Source of the DNA: Ectocarpus siliculosus
Lineage: Eukaryota; Sar; Phaeophyceae; Ectocarpales; Ectocarpaceae
Length of the DNA stretch: 64,000 bases
NCBI GenBank assembly: GCA_000310025.1
Contig: FN649755.1
Span: forward strand, 761,501 to 825,500
Reading direction: 5' to 3'
This document shows positions 32,801 through 44,268 of this stretch, one piece after another. The notes under the pieces were generated by a model. That model worked only from the letters and a program-made list of their open reading frames with translations. It searched no databases and had not been told where the DNA came from. Position numbers and translations under genes: made by a program. Positions within the stretch are counted from its first letter, which is position 1. Every line of letters starts with the position of its first letter.

Positions 32801-35800
32801 ATGTGTGGGAGATGTCGAATGTGCTAGAATCATGTGCGGCGGTCACGCATGGATGAGGGGCATATCTTCGAGAACGTAGGCAAATGGACTACCGGTCTGA
32901 CATCTTCGGTTCCATCTCTGCGCAGGGACTATCCCTGAAGCGCTTGGTGCTCTCACGAAGCTGGCGGTCCTCGAATTGTACAGCAACGAGCTCACGGGTA
33001 AGAGGGAATTGCCTGAGCAGAGCATGATTGTTTTCGAACATGTGTCTTTCCCACGCCGTTGGATGCCCCGGCCTGTACGGTCGGACGCAATGGAACACCA
33101 GCTACGCGATGGGGCATATCCTGAATGCTTGCGCAGGTTCCATGCCTACGTGGCTGGGATCTCTAGTCAAATTGCGACAGCTTTTGCTGCAAAACAACCA
33201 GCTGGTCAGAGATAATGAGTAAAACGGATCGCCGAATCCATTTGGTTCGACGAGGGTCCTGGCAGGACATGGACGAGGACCACAGGACGGTCACCATCCA
33301 TGTCTGCCACAATTGCACATGCCGGAATATGAGAGGTCGAATGACATATATTCATGCCAACATTGGGCATTTGTGTGCATCACACTATAGGCAATCGACC
33401 TACGGAGTCGATCACCCGATCCGTGAATGGCCAAGACGAAACGTGTTCCCTAGCGCGACCGCGAGAGGGTTTGAAACAAGAAATCGCGATACGACCCTGT
33501 TCTCGTGTTGTTCACGTCACTGCGATATCAACTATGCCCAGGACATTTCCTATCTCATGAAACGGGGCTTCCATGGTTTTAAACGTTATAACCTGCATGA
33601 GGGCGCTTGCTCTTTGTTGTGTAAGGCAGCTGTGCGATTTGCGTAAACCTATCGATTTGCAATTCGAAGTCCCAGTAAAGCTGACTAGACCAGGGCGTGA
33701 CAAGCGCCATCTTTTGATCTTGGAGGTGTCGAATGTGCTACGATCATGTCTGGCGCTGACGCCTGGGTAAGACTATGTCTTGGAAAACGTTTGAGCGTCG
33801 TTCAACGGTGCTGCCTTTTCTGTGCAGGGCCTATCCCTGAAGCGTTTCGAGCTCTCGAGGAGCTAACCATTCTTGGTTTGAACGGCAACAAGTTCACGGG
33901 TGAGGGAACATGGCTGACCAGAGCATGGTTGTTTAGAATGTGTATCTTCCCCATGCCATAGGAAGTGTCGGCGGCAGCCAGCACGGTTCGATGCAATGAA
34001 TGCGCCAGCTTTGTTGATTGACCCGAAGCCTAAACAGTGCTGTAGGACGAGCAAGGCTGACTTGTTGACAGGCGTGAACAGATCGAGAGGTTGTACAGTC
34101 ACTTGTTAGGTTGCCATTTAGAGACAGGACAGAGGGGAGAGCGAGCACGAGGTGCATGACAAACATGCACACAACGGTCGCAAGAATTTCACCGTCGGAG
34201 AGACGCAGTCGGAATACTCCACAAATGGCCGGAGATACATCAGAGGATGTCTCGAAGGTCTGCGGCCGTGGAACGGTCACTTTCATTTCTCAAACGAAAC
34301 ACCTACATGGGTTCTACAATAGTAGCCTTCGTAGGGATGCCATTGTCCATTTCCCGAACAAACTTCACCATAACAGAATGTTTCATCTGCTGATCGCCTG
34401 CGCAGGTTCAATCCCGGAATGGCTGGGATCTCTGAAGAAATTGCGACTACTTGGGCTCAGGCGCAACCAGCTGACTGGTGAGAGGGCAACGAGTCAAAGG
34501 GATCGTCGAATTCAGTTGGTTCGACACCGGCCCTGGCGAGACATGTACTACGATCGCAGAAAGGCTACTTTCCACGTCCGCCGACATTTGTGTTTCCTGT
34601 AGCATTCGGGTTGTGCCATACGAGCGCATACCGAGGTTGAGAATATATCACATTGGCAATTCAACGTTTCAAGTTTAATACGGAGTCGGTCATTGGCTAT
34701 CGTCAATTTCATCCCTAGGGCCACTGCTTGGGCTTTCAAACGATATGGTTCGATTATCACCCTCGTTCTCGTGGTCGTAACCGAAAGTGACGTATCAACT
34801 GCGTCCAACATTTTGATTATTCGTGGGAGGTGTAATGATCGGCGTTCAGCATGGAAAGAGAGTGTGTTGGTTCCAGTTTGATCGACAGCCCCGCCCGCGG
34901 GACATTTCCTATACTGAAAATGTCGCTTCCATCCCTACATGGCTGGAATCTCTAGTCAAATTGCGGCAGCTTTAACTACAAAGCAACCAGCTGGTCGGTG
35001 AGAGACAATATGTCAAATGGATCGTCGAATCCATTTGGGTTGACAACGGCCATCGCAAGACGTGGAATACAACCACAGAACGGCCACATCCCATTTCTGC
35101 CACAATAGTTCGTGTTGGATTATTGGCGCTTCTGCAAAGTATTCGTACCCAGGTTGAGCACGCTAAGGTTGCCAGTTCGACCCTGTGAAGTCTACCGTCA
35201 GATCCGTGACTGGCCAAGACCAAACTTTACCCCTAGCGCCACCGCGAGGGCTTTGGAACATGGCGATTTCACTCCATTCCTCTTTCGTAACGGTTACCTG
35301 CGATACCAACCGTGTGCAGAATTGTGACTGCTGCACTCGGCATTCGTTCATGGTGGACAAAGTAAGGGGCTCTTCAGCATGAACAAGGTGTAATGGTCAC
35401 AGTTTCATCAACAATGCCCTAGGCGGGCGATTTCCCGTGTCGGAAGGGTCGTTATGACCTGTATGATGGCGTTTGCTCTTTTGTTGTGTCAAGCGGCCGT
35501 GCGATTTCGTAAACCTATCCTTGAGCAACTCGGAGTCCATGTCAGGCTAGCGAGACCAGGGCGTGACAGACGCTAGCTTTTGGTGTGAGAGGTGTCGAAT
35601 GTGCGACAAACATTTGCGGCGCTTACGCGTGGACTACAGAGCTCATGATTTGGGAGAACAATAGAATATCAACTGGCTTGGTCCGCTCGTCCCTTGTCTG
35701 TGCAGGGCCTATCCCTGAAGCGCTTGGAGCTCTCAAGGAGCTAACGCATCTTTGGTTAGACGACAACAAGCTCACGGGTGAGAGGGGATAAGACAAGGAG

Positions 35801-38800
35801 AGGAAGGCTGTTTTTGACGACGTGTATCACCCACGCTGTAGCAGACACCGACTGCGCTTGTGAACGCAATGATTGCTGAAGCTGCGCGATCCCCACTTTG
35901 TCTTGTGCTCAAATGCTTGTTTCGGTTGCATTCATACATAGCTAGGATCTCTAAGCAAGTTGCAAGGGCACTTTAGCTCAGTGCCAACCAAAAAAATGAT
36001 ATCCAGTTTATTCGACGATGTCCCCGGTAGGACATATGCTACGATCACGGAATGCTACTATTCGATGTCTGCCGCTGATTTGTTCGCTGAAGTATGCGGG
36101 ATTGTACAAATGCTTTAATGCCAAGTGGAGCCGTGTATCAGGGTGGCAAACGGTCCCTCCGAAGCAAGCACCTGGCCTATGATTGGCCATGATGGCTGTA
36201 TTCCCCGAGTATGCAGAAATGGGCAAATGGAGACCGTTCCATTCCACGAAGTAGAAGTATCCGTCTGTCGGTTCGGTGAACTTATATCAGCTACAGTACA
36301 CGTCCGTTAAAAGGCACACAAAATCATGTACGGAAAATACGTTCATCTTCACCAGCATAGGCAGGGCTAACCGCGTGAACAGGGTTTCAAGAAATGATCA
36401 CAGACAACTTGTTGATGGTGTATTCAGCCTTTGCTTTTCCGGTACCAGTTGTGCACGACTTTATCTACATGAATTGTAGCGCTTGGATGTACACTGCAAC
36501 TTCATTGCGACCAAGTACTTATGCTGAAACCTGGCGACAAGTAGGTCCAAACCTGTCTAAGCAGTAGTTGCTTACAAACAATTGGTTGGTGACAACCAGT
36601 AGTTGCTTGCCTTGCAGCAGAACTGTGAGTGACAAACAATGAGTAACTTGTTGATCTTTTAGACTGTTGCGTTACAAGACCAAATTTACACGTTTGTTTG
36701 CGCGTTACGCGAAACGTGGTCTGTATTGGCCTTCCGGTGCCATGCGACCGCTCCTTGTTGGATGTCGCTTGGGATATTAAAATTTAAGCACACGTTCCCA
36801 AGCAGCTAGGTAATTTGGAAATCCTTCTTCAGCTTCATGTTGAAAGCAATCACCTACCGTATAAGACACACAAGAACATACCCCGGGAACTCTAGCGATT
36901 ACTTAGCCATCAACGGGGGTAATTTTCTTCGCGGGGGGGAGTGTTAGATTGTCAATGCACCGGGTGATGAAGTGCTGCCGTGGGAACCATCAAGGGGGTG
37001 TAAGGCCCCTGCCATACATTTTCAAGGATCGGAACGAAATGTGGTGACAAAGGGATGTGATACCCACAGGATGTGATAACCAGGGTGTGCAACCATCAGG
37101 GGTGTGATATTCAGGGGGGGTGATACCACTGCCGCACATTTGATCGAAGGGGTGGGGTAAGATGGGGTGGATAGCATTGCCTGCTGCCACACGTCTAAAG
37201 GCGGGGTATTGAGGGAGTGTGGTACCACTCGAGAATTACCTACTGTACCTGTGCTACTGAGCGGGGATGGTAACGGGGGAGGTGATACACCCCTCGGTCA
37301 CATGATCCCGGCGAATGTATTGCCATGCAACGAAACATGATCCATCCACCACTACCCCATGGCACAACAGAGAATATGCGAACAAGGCTCTCGTTTCAAG
37401 CTTCAATGCCGTTTGAGACCTCCGTCCGGGCGGTTCCGCTATTTTTAGAGTATATCGAATCTCAGCACACGCCTTGCTGTGCGTTTTGCACCAACTCCCC
37501 AAGGGTAGATAAATCACCACCTCCTTTGCCTAAAAAGGACGCACGTGTTTTGTCCCACGGAATGTCGGGAAACCTTCTGTTCAGTCTTTCCAGTACGTTT
37601 GCCCCGTTGGAGAGTGTCATACTACTGGAGACTGCTGATCTCCACCACACGCACTATACCGACTGTACCAATACATGCGTTCTTCCCCGAGCACTCTCCG
37701 GCCTACCGTGGACACGCGGAACAGGTTTAGAATAGCTAGGTTTACGTTAACCCTAACCCTCTGCAAATGTACTGATGCTGCGGAGAAGCGAGCCCAGTCC
37801 AGCATTGTCCCTTGTCTGGGAGATGTTGGCCTTGCATGTCCTGGGTGAAAGTTTGCAGATAACGCGATCCTTCAGCGTACCTCTTGCAACCGTCACCAGG
37901 CTCTCTTACACGCACGGATATAGCATTAGGTTTGCTACGTACGGATTTCAGTCCTCGATTGCAGAGAAAGCTGTCTATGCGGTGATTGTTACAAAAAATG
38001 TTTACCTCTTCTTGTTCTGACCACCAAAACGCTGATTATGCAGGAGTCATCCCGACGGAGCTGGGAAACTTGCGTGCTCTTTCGGAATTTGAGTTTGGAA
38101 GCACAGGGTTAAAGGCCTTCTTGCGCCGTGGCAACAGGCTTACCGGTGAGTACAAAGTATGGAGAAACACACACATGAACGAATCGGTAACGTCAACGGT
38201 GATGCCGAGCACAAAACGGTGTGGCACACCGCCTTTTACACGTGTTCTGAAGAACGCATCGAACAACTAAAATATCGGATCAGTTTTCTTGAGTCAAGCT
38301 CAGTAGGTAGCGATGCCCCGTCACCTCCGGTTCTCAGACCGCACGAACAGTGCCCATCATAGTAGGGATAGGACCCTCATCGTACGATTGAGTACAAAGT
38401 ACTTCTACTGGAGTCGACCGAATGTGGTACGGATTCCACCAAGATTGGTACTGAGACATATTCTTACTTTCCCACAGGCAAGTACACTAAATATACGCAG
38501 GCCCTTACCCGTGTCCGAGCATCTCAGCGTTGGTTCTATCCTATCCTTGGGGGATTCAGGTTCGCATCATACATTTTTTTGTGGCAATGGCCGTGTCAAC
38601 CACGTCGGCGAAAGCTCGAAAGGAAGTTGACCCAACAACGGCAACTTTCAGTCCAAGTTGGGAACTTCTTAACCTCCCGATTATCTCATTGTATCGTTGC
38701 TACAACTGGGTGCTATGTGGTCGCAGTCCTCAGGAACGGCCTCAGTATCACAAACTGCGACTTCACCAATTACACTCGCCCGCTGCGCGCTCACAACTTC

Positions 38801-41800
38801 ATCGTGTTCCACACCAATACCGTTATCACCTGCCAGCACTGATATCGCCGATTCTTTTGTTCATGCTTGTTAGCCGCCCACTTGGGCATGTGTCGAATGA
38901 CCCTGACAACTACAGAACCATGTGTCCGTCGGCTCCGGCAGAGTGCATTGTTTGCCGCATGAGGTGCCCTACGTTTGGGACTAGACAGACTTTTGTCGAC
39001 CCTGCCCCCTGTTGGTTTTTGTAGGAAGGGGGGTTTATATCCAACAGAGATCTGATGAATCGTTCGTAGCGTAACCAAGGTTATTTGGGGAAGGCATTGT
39101 TGTTGTTGTTGTTGTTGCTGTCTTCACATTCAAAAACCGTTCCGGTCTCCGCTCAGTACCTTCTACTGTCCGTCGGTACTGGTCCAACTGACGCGGACGC
39201 TTTTCGTGGTCGCAAGCCAACTGCCCCCTAAGGGAGGTACACCTTCTAAAAACCAAATATGGACACCAGAAACAATTCCTTCAAGGCGCGATTTGTTGTC
39301 TACCCAACCATAAAGGAAGAACAAAAAAGACTACGGGAAAAAGGCAATAACCAGGATACAGACGATCGACCCCGGCCAAAAAGGGATGAAGAGCGAGAGA
39401 CAACGAAAGAGAGAAAAGAAAGAGACAAAAGAAAGATAACGGAAACAAAAGGGAAGAGAGACAGGTCCCCTCCGACGCTCCAATCTACCGGAACAACAAC
39501 GAAAAAGCAACTACAAACGTGACACCAAACAAACAGATGACTGACTTCTTGCGACACAACATCACTTCGGGGGCAATGCGAGAGGGGGGGGGTCGCTACT
39601 CAACGCAAAAAACAAATATATATGGGGATACGTCCGGCTGGTATTCCAGCTATCTTCTCCATCGTCGACATCCGTCCGGCACACTTCGCTCTATCCCTTC
39701 AACCATCTACGTCCTTCTCTCTTCGGCTGCAGTGGTCTCTTCTGTCTTTCGATGTTTCGCCCCCCCTGTTCCTTATTTAGCTTCTCTTGCCCCTTGTGCC
39801 ATTTGACTATGAACTTCTCCTCTCCCTCCATCGCCCCTTTATGCCACGGCAGCTCTCTCTCCACCTTCGCTGCGATAGGCCAGCAGCCACGCGGTATTCC
39901 GAATATCTTCAGGTCGTCAGCCGTGGATTCGGCATTGGCACCGAACTCTGCGAAGTCATCCTTCAGGCATACTTTTACACCCAATTATTTTCCGGACAGC
40001 ACTGTCCGCATCCTTCCCCCCCACTACATCTCCGAATAGTAATCGCTTCGGGAGTCGCCCGTCCGCTTGTTGTCTGGCCAATGCTCCAGCAAACAGTAGT
40101 CGCCGTTGTCGAACAGTAGCCTCCACGCTTTGACATCCGACCTTTTTGAGGGCTTGGGCGTACAACATTGGCTTGCGAGTTCCCTCTTTCAATAAAGGCA
40201 GATCTGATACAGTGATTCCCGACTCGTGCGCCACCCATACGACCGTAGTTTCACCCGGAATAAAATCTGCTTACAGTCTTCTCTTGACCCTATTTTCCTG
40301 CAAAAGGAGGACCGGCGTATGGCGAGGGACTTGATTCGTGGAGGGAAAGATTGGCGCCCAAACATAAGACGAAACTGCAGATATTCCGGGGTGACCGGAT
40401 GGAGAAGGACGCTCCCGTGCCGCCAGGCTCCCGCAACGGAAGGCATGAGGCTGTGGGGGAACGGGTCCGTTCTCCGGAACATGCTTCCTTGTCCCCAGAG
40501 AAGGCCGAAGAAGCGGACCGAGTGTTTAAAGCGCAGCTGTCGTCCTCTGCAGGTTTAGATTCTCTCATCAGGGAGAACCCTGGAGCCCTGGAGGACATCC
40601 AACGGGTCATCGAAGCATCCGTCGCTGGGAGCGTTTCTGTGGACAACGAGCTCAGTGACATGCAGAGTCGCCGAAAGCTCGGGACGTTGGTGACCATGTC
40701 AACGGCGCTAGGCGAGGTCGTGGTGAGTCCTATGCACGATACGATTCGCTCAGCATGGAGCAGCCATGGCTTGAATAGTGTTAAGATGAGAAATCGATGT
40801 CGAAAATGGAATGTGGTAAATCGACTGATAGCGCATCACGCAATGCTCTCTCCGTGCACAGCTGAAGCACACCGAGGACATGGACGTCAAGCGGGAGGAG
40901 CTGACCTTGCCTCCGTTCTCCAAAGCATACTACACCGCGGTCAGAACCGGAATATGCAACGCGTACCTCGCTGCCAGCGTCATTGACAGTGACTGGGTGT
41001 CCACGAGCAAGACCGGTGGCATGGGCAAGGTGCGTGCCGCGATAGGACCAGAGTCTGTGGACTCATGTAATATGCACTGTATCGCAGTGTACATGGAATG
41101 CTCTCTCCCAGTCATTTGAAGCCTAGTCTCTTTTGTTTCCTACCATCAGGCAGGAGCGGCCTTGAAGGTGATGTCTAGAGCAATTCCCGTGGTGGGTGGA
41201 CCGACCGGACTAGCAGGCAAAGCAATGAAGTCCGGTGACCACTATCTCCAAACTCGGCGATTGGTAAAGGTGAGGCTGTTGTGACGTCCATGCTCCTGGG
41301 GTTGACGTGTGCGGTGCGTTAGACGCTCCTCGTATACCCAGGCTCTCAAAACATGAACGACACACCTACTTCCACATTGGATGGTTGACAGATCACGGCC
41401 ATGGCTCATGACGCGATCGAGTGCTGCTCTCTGGCGAGAAGGTTGGCCCTACAACTAGCGGGTGGTCTCAGAAACGACGCCAACGCCGGGGCCAATGAGG
41501 TTGACCACATTCGTGCGGACATCACGGCGGGCATGAATGGTGAGGTGGAAAAAAGGACAGCAGCTGCATATGGTTGGTTCGGCTGAATTGTGCACTTGGT
41601 TTTGTTCTTGGCGGCACGGCGCAGACGCATGCTGCATGTTGAGATGCCTCTGTCCGTCCAAATATTCAGTCGTGTGTGGACTCTCCTCTTAATCGTTGGG
41701 TTGGAGGACATATCTTAGGTCACGTCGCGTATATGTAGTTGTTTCTACGCATCGCCAGCAAAAGCGAAATCGCACTGCCTCAAGCGAAGACGGTTGGAAA

Positions 41801-44268
41801 CCATCCCCGGACCACCCCTCTAACCTTCATTACTGACTGCTGTGGATACGATAATGGTTTCGTGTACCTCAGGCGGATCTGGATCTGGCCAAGGCCCTAA
41901 TAGTTTGCCCGCTATCATGAGCGAAGGCGACGTCTTTGAGTATGTGCTGAAGGAGGTGGCCAGCTGCGGACACAACGATCATGTAAGTCCATGGAACACC
42001 ACCTACCAAAATAGGTATGGACGCGTTTGGCCGTTGTGCGACCATGCCGTCGTCCACCCTGAGGATGTTTCAACTCTTCCTGAATTGAGGACGATACCGC
42101 GCCAATCATCGTTTGACTATGATCCCCTTTCCTTTCTTTAGGGCGGGAAACGGCTTGGCAAGAAGCACCTTCGTAAGCTCTTGAAAGCTGTTCAGCGAGG
42201 TTGCCTTGACGGTCTAAGCTGCACCGAACAAAAGGCAAGGACTCGCATGTCTTCCAGGCAACAGGTGTACGTTATCTGTGGGGGTGCATTTTGCCTTGCG
42301 GACTCTTGGCCCGTCCGGTAGCTATTGCGGCTGACGCATATTGCCCAGTGAGGGTCTGCAAAGGACAAGAACAGTGCCACCAAGCTCTGTAGAGGCCTTG
42401 TCTATTCTCGCGGAATCACCTTTCGGTCCAGATAGTGTAGTTTTATGAGAGGGAAGCGCCTCCATTTCGCCATTTCCCGAGAAACGTGTGCCACCCTCGT
42501 TTTATCTTGGACATCGTGTTTTTGTTTCGTTCACGCTGCAAGCAGATGGCGGTTCTTCTACTCGAGATTCTTCCCGAAGCTGACATTAGACACGCTGCAA
42601 CGTCGAGCTTGCTGAAGGAAGTGATCGTCAAATCTCTTCCGGTTGTGGGGGCAGCCCACGACAGCGGGTCGCCCTCAATGGCAGACTTTGCCGCCTTGCA
42701 AGCAGCGGTGGAAGAACTCAAGTCCGACAACAAACAGCTCCGAGACAAGGTGAACAAAGTCGTCGATGCAGCACGCATTGGAGGTGCCGCGAAAGTGCGC
42801 GCGAACACGCAGATATGCGCTCGATTCGTAGACCGCACAGGCATTCCACACGAAAGGTCGACACTGCCTACAGAAGTGCTTGTAGGATGATCTCTTCGAA
42901 AGCATTTTCCTGCACGTGTCTGTCGGATGTTGGCACTCTGCAATCATTCTTTGAATTTCTACCACGTATCTGTGCGTTCGCCCACGCTTCGTTCAGTACT
43001 ACCGTACGGGCGAAGAAACATTTCATGACCATAAAACTTTACCTACGTTGCAAGCTTTCTGCTGTGCGATATGGCGAGTCAAGTGTCTTGGAAACCACCC
43101 TCTACTCCCGAGTATGTTCCACAGGCATCATGCTCCCTTGCCGTATCTTGCTATTGCTATTGTAGGTGGCAGCGATAGAGAAGCGAGTACCAGACGGTGA
43201 CTGCGAACCCAGCGACAGAGTGAATGCCGGTAAGCGCAGTTGTGACGAAACTCAGGTAGTCTCCCAGAGCCGGGGAGGTGGTGATAATGGTCAGCTCGGT
43301 TTTCTTCCAAACCGCGTGTGGAATTCTCATCCTACGAAGTAGGGTTGGGGAAGCCACATGTGTTTCGTTCCTTTCTGCTTGGGACAAATAAATTCAACAC
43401 GTCCTTGAACATTGTTTTTTCCCCTTGTCGTACTCGTCGTACTTGTTTCCCGTGGTGGATGACCGCTGTTTGTAGGAGGAGGACAGGTTCTCCAGAAGAA
43501 GCTCGAGATCAAGGAGGACCTGGAGACATTTTGGCAGCGAAAGGAGAATGCAGGTGCATACATGTTGATGCAGCTGGGTGCTAAATTGAACTGCCGTTAG
43601 AACTACCCCCACCCTAGCGAAGGAGGACCTGTGGGTTGATCGTTGGTACACCCATGCGGTCTGGTGGTTGTGTTTGAAGCTTCTCTCGGAGGCTACCCGA
43701 TGTTGTTGTTCTTTCTTGGAACACACGAGCAGTCCGAGTAGGGTGTGGGGAAGGTGATTGAACAAGGAGGGCTGCCCCAACAGGGTCCTATGCAACAGAA
43801 CCGGTTGCGAGGAAGTCGGGTGCCCCAAATTGTCGGGCCACACTTGGTCGTGCCTCGCGCTTGGGTTTGGGCTCATCGAAAAGGCTTGTCCCGATTATTT
43901 ATGTCGCTGTTCCTTTGGAGAACAACGTGGAATGTTCGTGTTTCTTGGGTATGGCGCCGATTTCTCTTGCCCCACTTCGCCGTTCCCGCTTCCCCTCAGC
44001 CTCTGCTGGAGATCAGGGGATTCTCACCCCCGCTGAACACCAAGCGGAAACACGAGACACTCGAGCTCGTGTGAACGATGTCGACGATCGGGTGGACTTT
44101 CTGGAGGAACAACTTGCTGCCCTCGAGCAACTGCAAGCAGGCAAGACTAAACACGAAGCTTGGTACCCCAACGATGTGTACACTAAGAACACCAGCCGTA
44201 CTCGTGTATGCAGCTGCACACCGCACGCCGACACTATCGCCAATCGCCAACTTCGTCATGCCCAATGA
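26712..44268 (+). CDS. LRR cassette-exon gene A (candidate recognition receptor)
   Basis: A multi-exon gene of about 792 codons by my splice model. Exons: 26712-26886 (cap); LRR exons 29803-29874, 31504-31575, 32926-32997, 33828-33899, 34406-34477 and 35706-35777; 38044-38145 (34-residue LRR variant); then 40307-40722, 40862-41029, 41150-41269, 41392-41539, 41873-41982, 42142-42234, 42546-42749, 43166-43229, 43476-43553 and 44000-44268. The summed length is a multiple of three with no internal stop, which supports the model. The cap resembles plant LRRNT without its cysteines (DRAALVALC...WHGV...GRVVELDL). No signal peptide or membrane segment is seen, so it is probably cytosolic. The C-terminal region matches no domain I can name. 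Three to five further LRR exons within the introns are decayed, and two donors are GC. Gene A may be partly degenerate relative to gene B. Confidence 0.75.
28585..28640 (+). pseudogene. Decayed LRR exon
   Basis: Reads like the 3' half of an LRR exon (KLEVPGLLDIYLS), but the donor GGTGAGAG has become CGATGAGAG and no acceptor is present. Related remnants at 32530-32583 and 51440-51491 still have GGTGAGAG. Confidence 0.5.
29803..29874 (+). CDS. Gene A LRR exon (E-type)
   Basis: 72 nt, phase 1 to phase 1, acceptor TGTGCAG, donor GTAAGA. It encodes one LRR beginning GSIPEALGAL, with variable core LKVLELRGNKLK. Confidence 0.85.
30536..30607 (+). pseudogene. Decayed W-type LRR exon
   Basis: Begins SIPAWLGSLK, but the acceptor AG is mutated to GG, an indel breaks the frame after LGSLK, and the donor GT is ATGTTT. 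It cannot act as a cassette. Confidence 0.7.
31504..31575 (+). CDS. Gene A LRR exon (E-type)
   Basis: 72 nt, phase 1/1, acceptor CTGTTCAG, donor GTGAGAG. LRR begins GPIPEALGAL, with variable core LEVLDLAGNKLT. Confidence 0.87.
32530..32583 (+). pseudogene. Decayed LRR exon
   Basis: Encodes SPLEWLRLLDMHLAG and ends at an intact G|GTGAGAGC donor, but no acceptor or first half is visible. It sits in an intron block that is paralogous to 28550-28640 and 51440-51490. Confidence 0.5.
32926..32997 (+). CDS. Gene A LRR exon (E-type)
   Basis: 72 nt, phase 1/1, acceptor TGCGCAG, donor GTAAGAG. LRR begins GTIPEALGAL, with variable core LAVLELYSNELT. Confidence 0.86.
33137..33208 (+). pseudogene. W-type LRR exon with lost donor
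   Basis: An open, good LRR (GSMPTWLGSL, core LRQLLLQNNQLV) with a consensus acceptor, but the donor GT is GA (CTGGTCA|GAGATAATG). Skipping it would keep the frame because the exon is symmetric; inclusion would run into a stop after four codons. Confidence 0.7.
33828..33899 (+). CDS. Gene A LRR exon (E-type)
   Basis: 72 nt, phase 1/1, acceptor TGTGCAG, donor GTGAGGG. LRR begins GPIPEAFRAL, with variable core LTILGLNGNKFT. Confidence 0.86.
34406..34477 (+). CDS. Gene A LRR exon (W-type)
   Basis: 72 nt, phase 1/1, acceptor TGCGCAG, donor GTGAGAG. LRR begins GSIPEWLGSL, with variable core LRLLGLRRNQLT. It is the only intact W-type exon in gene A. Confidence 0.87.
34926..34997 (+). pseudogene. 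Decayed W-type LRR exon
   Basis: Homologous over 72 nt (SIPTWLESLVKLRQL then a stop). The acceptor AG is lost and an in-frame TAA interrupts the core; the GTGAGAG donor survives. Confidence 0.75.
35706..35777 (+). CDS. Gene A LRR exon (E-type)
   Basis: 72 nt, phase 1/1, acceptor TGTGCAG, donor GTGAGAG. LRR begins GPIPEALGAL, with variable core LTHLWLDDNKLT. Confidence 0.87.
35925..35996 (+). pseudogene. Decayed W-type LRR exon
   Basis: Recognisable by alignment to the exon at 53866-53937 of gene B. It has no acceptor, an in-frame TAG in place of the tryptophan codon and no donor. Confidence 0.65.
36789..36860 (+). pseudogene. Degenerate HVP-type LRR exon
   Basis: Counterpart of gene B exon 54787-54858. 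The reading HVPKQLGNLEILLQLHVESNHL is open and an AG precedes it, but the donor position reads AT instead of GT. A nearby GT at 36859 would shift the frame. It is probably non-functional. Confidence 0.55.
36861..38043. repeat. Intron with GTGATACC-rich minisatellite-like block
   Basis: Intron sequence. Between about 36930 and 37290 a motif like GGGTGTGATACCACTGCCGCA recurs imperfectly several times, mixed with G runs. The counterpart intron of gene B (54859-55719) lacks it, so it is an insertion or local expansion in gene A. No gene seen. Confidence 0.5.
38044..38145 (+). CDS. Gene A last LRR exon, 34-residue variant
   Basis: 102 nt, phase 1/1, acceptor ATTATGCAG, donor GTGAGTA. It encodes an LRR start GVIPTELGNLRAL followed by a basic, ten-residue-longer second half ending RRGNRLT. 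The same 102-nt length is found in gene B (55720-55821). Confidence 0.82.
39096..39260. mobile_element. Fragment of the TA-type inverted-repeat element
   Basis: Starts ATTGTTGTTGTTG then GTCTTCACATTCAAAAACCG and matches the left end of the 8779-10302 element for about 160 bp. A purine-rich stretch follows, as in that element. No right end was found; a LINE remnant lies next to it. The segment is absent from the matching intron of gene B. Confidence 0.6.
39690..40165 (-). pseudogene. Non-LTR retrotransposon (LINE) 3'-end remnant
   Basis: The minus strand encodes a typical C-terminal tail of a LINE reverse transcriptase protein: ATVRQRRLLFAGALAR, then DGRLPKRLLFGDV, then after a frameshift near 39960 CLKDDFAEFG and GIPRGCWPIAA, ending in a lysine-rich tail. 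Only the tail is present, consistent with 5' truncation. It sits in the intron before the gene A C-terminal region and is missing from the matching intron of gene B, so it was inserted after the duplication. Confidence 0.65.
40307..44268 (+). CDS. Gene A C-terminal region (10 exons)
   Basis: Ten exons encode a low-complexity linker and a helical region. 40307-40722: Pro-rich linker then SPEKAEEADRVF and TLVTMSTALGEVV. 40862-41029: LPPFSKAYYTAVRTG to KTGGMGK. 41150-41269: a hydrophobic segment AIPVVGG...AGKAMKSGDHYLQ. 41392-41539: ECCSLARRLALQL. 41873-41982: MSEGDVFEYVLKEV. 42142-42234: KRLGKKHLRKLLKAV. 42546-42749: LLLEILPEAD and a coiled coil. 43166-43229, 43476-43553 and 44000-44268: charged helices ending in FLEEQLAALEQLQAG. 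The region is conserved with gene B; exon lengths 168, 120, 148, 110, 93, 64 and 78 are identical in both. It has no ROC, COR, kinase, NB-ARC or TPR that I can see. Two donors are GC (42235 and, if used, 44141). If 44141 is not used the frame reads through to the stop at 44268. Confidence 0.75.

Noticed and set aside
38478-38862. Coding exon after the CCCACAG acceptor in gene A
   Set aside because: The frame is open in A for over 100 codons, but the gene B equivalent begins with an in-frame TAG and the peptide is not conserved. Skipping it gives a consistent frame in both genes.
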